Origin: Streptomyces violascens
GTDB taxonomy: Bacteria > Actinomycetota > Actinomycetes > Streptomycetales > Streptomycetaceae
DNA: 64,000 nucleotides
Direction of reading: 5' to 3'
Assembly (NCBI RefSeq): GCF_014649955.1
Contig: NZ_BMUA01000004.1
Span: 248,001-312,000 of the forward strand
Part shown: one piece after another, positions 63,502 to 64,000 of the stretch
Position numbering within the stretch: the first letter of the stretch is position 1
Layout of the letters: each line of letters begins with the position of its first letter
The notes under the pieces: generated by a model
Seen by the model: the letters and a program-made list of their open reading frames with translations, nothing else
What the model was told of the DNA's origin: nothing
The model's database searches: none
Made by a program: the position numbers and the translations under genes

Positions 63502-63617
63502 CCTGCCCCGCGCACACCGAGCCCCCGGTATCCACCGATGAGGCCGAGCCGCGCCCCGACGTTTGCCCCGTGCCCGGCATACCCCGCGCCGTGCACTCGA
63601 CAGTGACGGAACTCCCT

Positions 63618-64000
63618 GTGATCACCACAACGGGCCTGACCAAGGTCTACCAGTCGCGCGGACGAGATATCACCGCGCTCGACGGCGTCGACCTGCACGT
63701 CCGCGAGGGCGAGGTGTACGGCGTCATCGGCCAGAGCGGCGCCGGCAAGTCCTCCCTCATCCGCTGCGTCAACCTCCTCGAGCGCCCTACCACCGGCACG
63801 GTGACCGTCGACGGCGTCGACCTCACCGCGCTCGCCGGGCGCGGCCGCCGGGCCGGCAAGGACCTGCGCCGGGCCCGCTCCCGCATCGGCATGGTCTTCC
63901 AGCACTTCAACCTGCTGTCCTCGCGCACCGTGCAGGACAACATCGAGCTGCCCCTGGAGATCCTCGGCGTCTCCGGCCAGGAGCGCTCCCGCAAGGCCCT
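63618..64000 (+). CDS. metN: Methionine ABC transporter ATP-binding protein (partial, runs off the window)
   Basis: The first 127 codons from GTG 63618: [15 protein letters not shown], Walker [15 protein letters not shown]-loop [17 protein letters not shown]. This start and Q-loop region are typical of MetN, the ATPase of the MetNIQ D/L-methionine importer. GTG 63603 in frame is an alternative start. The gene is cut by the window end; MetI and MetQ should follow. Preceded by the Cys/Met leader peptide. Confidence 0.9.
   Translation, partial: MITTTGLTKVYQSRGRDITALDGVDLHVREGEVYGVIGQSGAGKSSLIRCVNLLERPTTGTVTVDGVDLTALAGRGRRAGKDLRRARSRIGMVFQHFNLLSSRTVQDNIELPLEILGVSGQERSRKA

Noticed and set aside
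63252-63617. SAM riboswitch before metN
   Set aside because: I looked for the multi-helix junction and pseudoknot of SAM-type riboswitches and did not see it; the Cys/Met peptide and two simple hairpins explain the gap better.

Overview
This is chromosomal DNA of a Streptomyces, or a very close relative. The sequence is very GC-rich with strong third-position GC bias, GTG/TTG starts are common, several starts look leaderless (a TAnnnT -10 box 6-8 nt before the start codon), and Tat-type signal peptides are present. From memory, the order of the conserved genes (GlnA4-type ligase locus, infC-rpmI-rplT, rRNA methylase, sensor kinase, pheST, argCJBDR, argH, glpQ1, metN) is collinear with about SCO1615 to SCO1559 of S. 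coelicolor. I see no rRNA, tRNA, CRISPR array, prophage or complete insertion sequence.

Layout. 0-9 kb: a LysR regulator and a GNAT enzyme, then a locus for gamma-glutamylated ethanolamine breakdown: permease plus class-I amidotransferase on the minus strand, a FadR-type regulator, then glutamine-synthetase-like ligase, aldehyde dehydrogenase and short-chain dehydrogenase on the plus strand. Two copies of one 22-bp motif flank the regulator. 9-15.5 kb: a secreted HAD phosphatase, a DUF2510 membrane protein, an amino acid deaminase/aldolase-type PLP enzyme, a membrane protein coupled to an orphan mycosin protease, and an SseB protein. 15.6-24 kb: translation block with infC (start codon ATC, attenuator-like leader), rpmI, rplT, a TrmH-type methylase, a PAS sensor kinase and pheST. 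24-30 kb: PP2C phosphatase, TPR regulator, NUDIX enzyme, a small coiled-coil membrane protein with the only TTA codon I found in the window's genes, 3-hydroxybutyryl-CoA dehydrogenase, a Tat-exported GH10-like protein.

30.4-48.3 kb looks accessory: single genes in mixed orientation, regulator-target pairs (EamA/MocR, LysR/SDR, MerR/HEAT), an ECF41 sigma factor with its two usual enzyme partners and a G-rich hexamer repeat over its promoter, and several damaged genes (truncated YCII protein, Imm7 fragment, frameshifted VOC protein, phosphatase-like protein without catalytic histidines). 48.5-56.1 kb is arginine biosynthesis: argC-J-B-D-R in one overlapping operon, and argH under a second ArgR-type promoter. 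56.2-64 kb: TetR/MFS efflux pair, an acyltransferase, glpQ1 behind PHO-box-like 11-bp repeats, a minimal sigma-like protein, small membrane proteins, a HAD phosphatase carrying an in-frame dispersed repeat, and the start of metN behind a 28-codon leader peptide ending in Cys-Met-Cys-Arg-Met-Cys.

The best leads for new biology are the Cys/Met leader peptide before metN, the hexamer repeat over the ECF41 promoter, the paired operators of the ethanolamine locus, the infC leader with its ATC start, and dispersed palindromic repeats that have become coding sequence in two genes.
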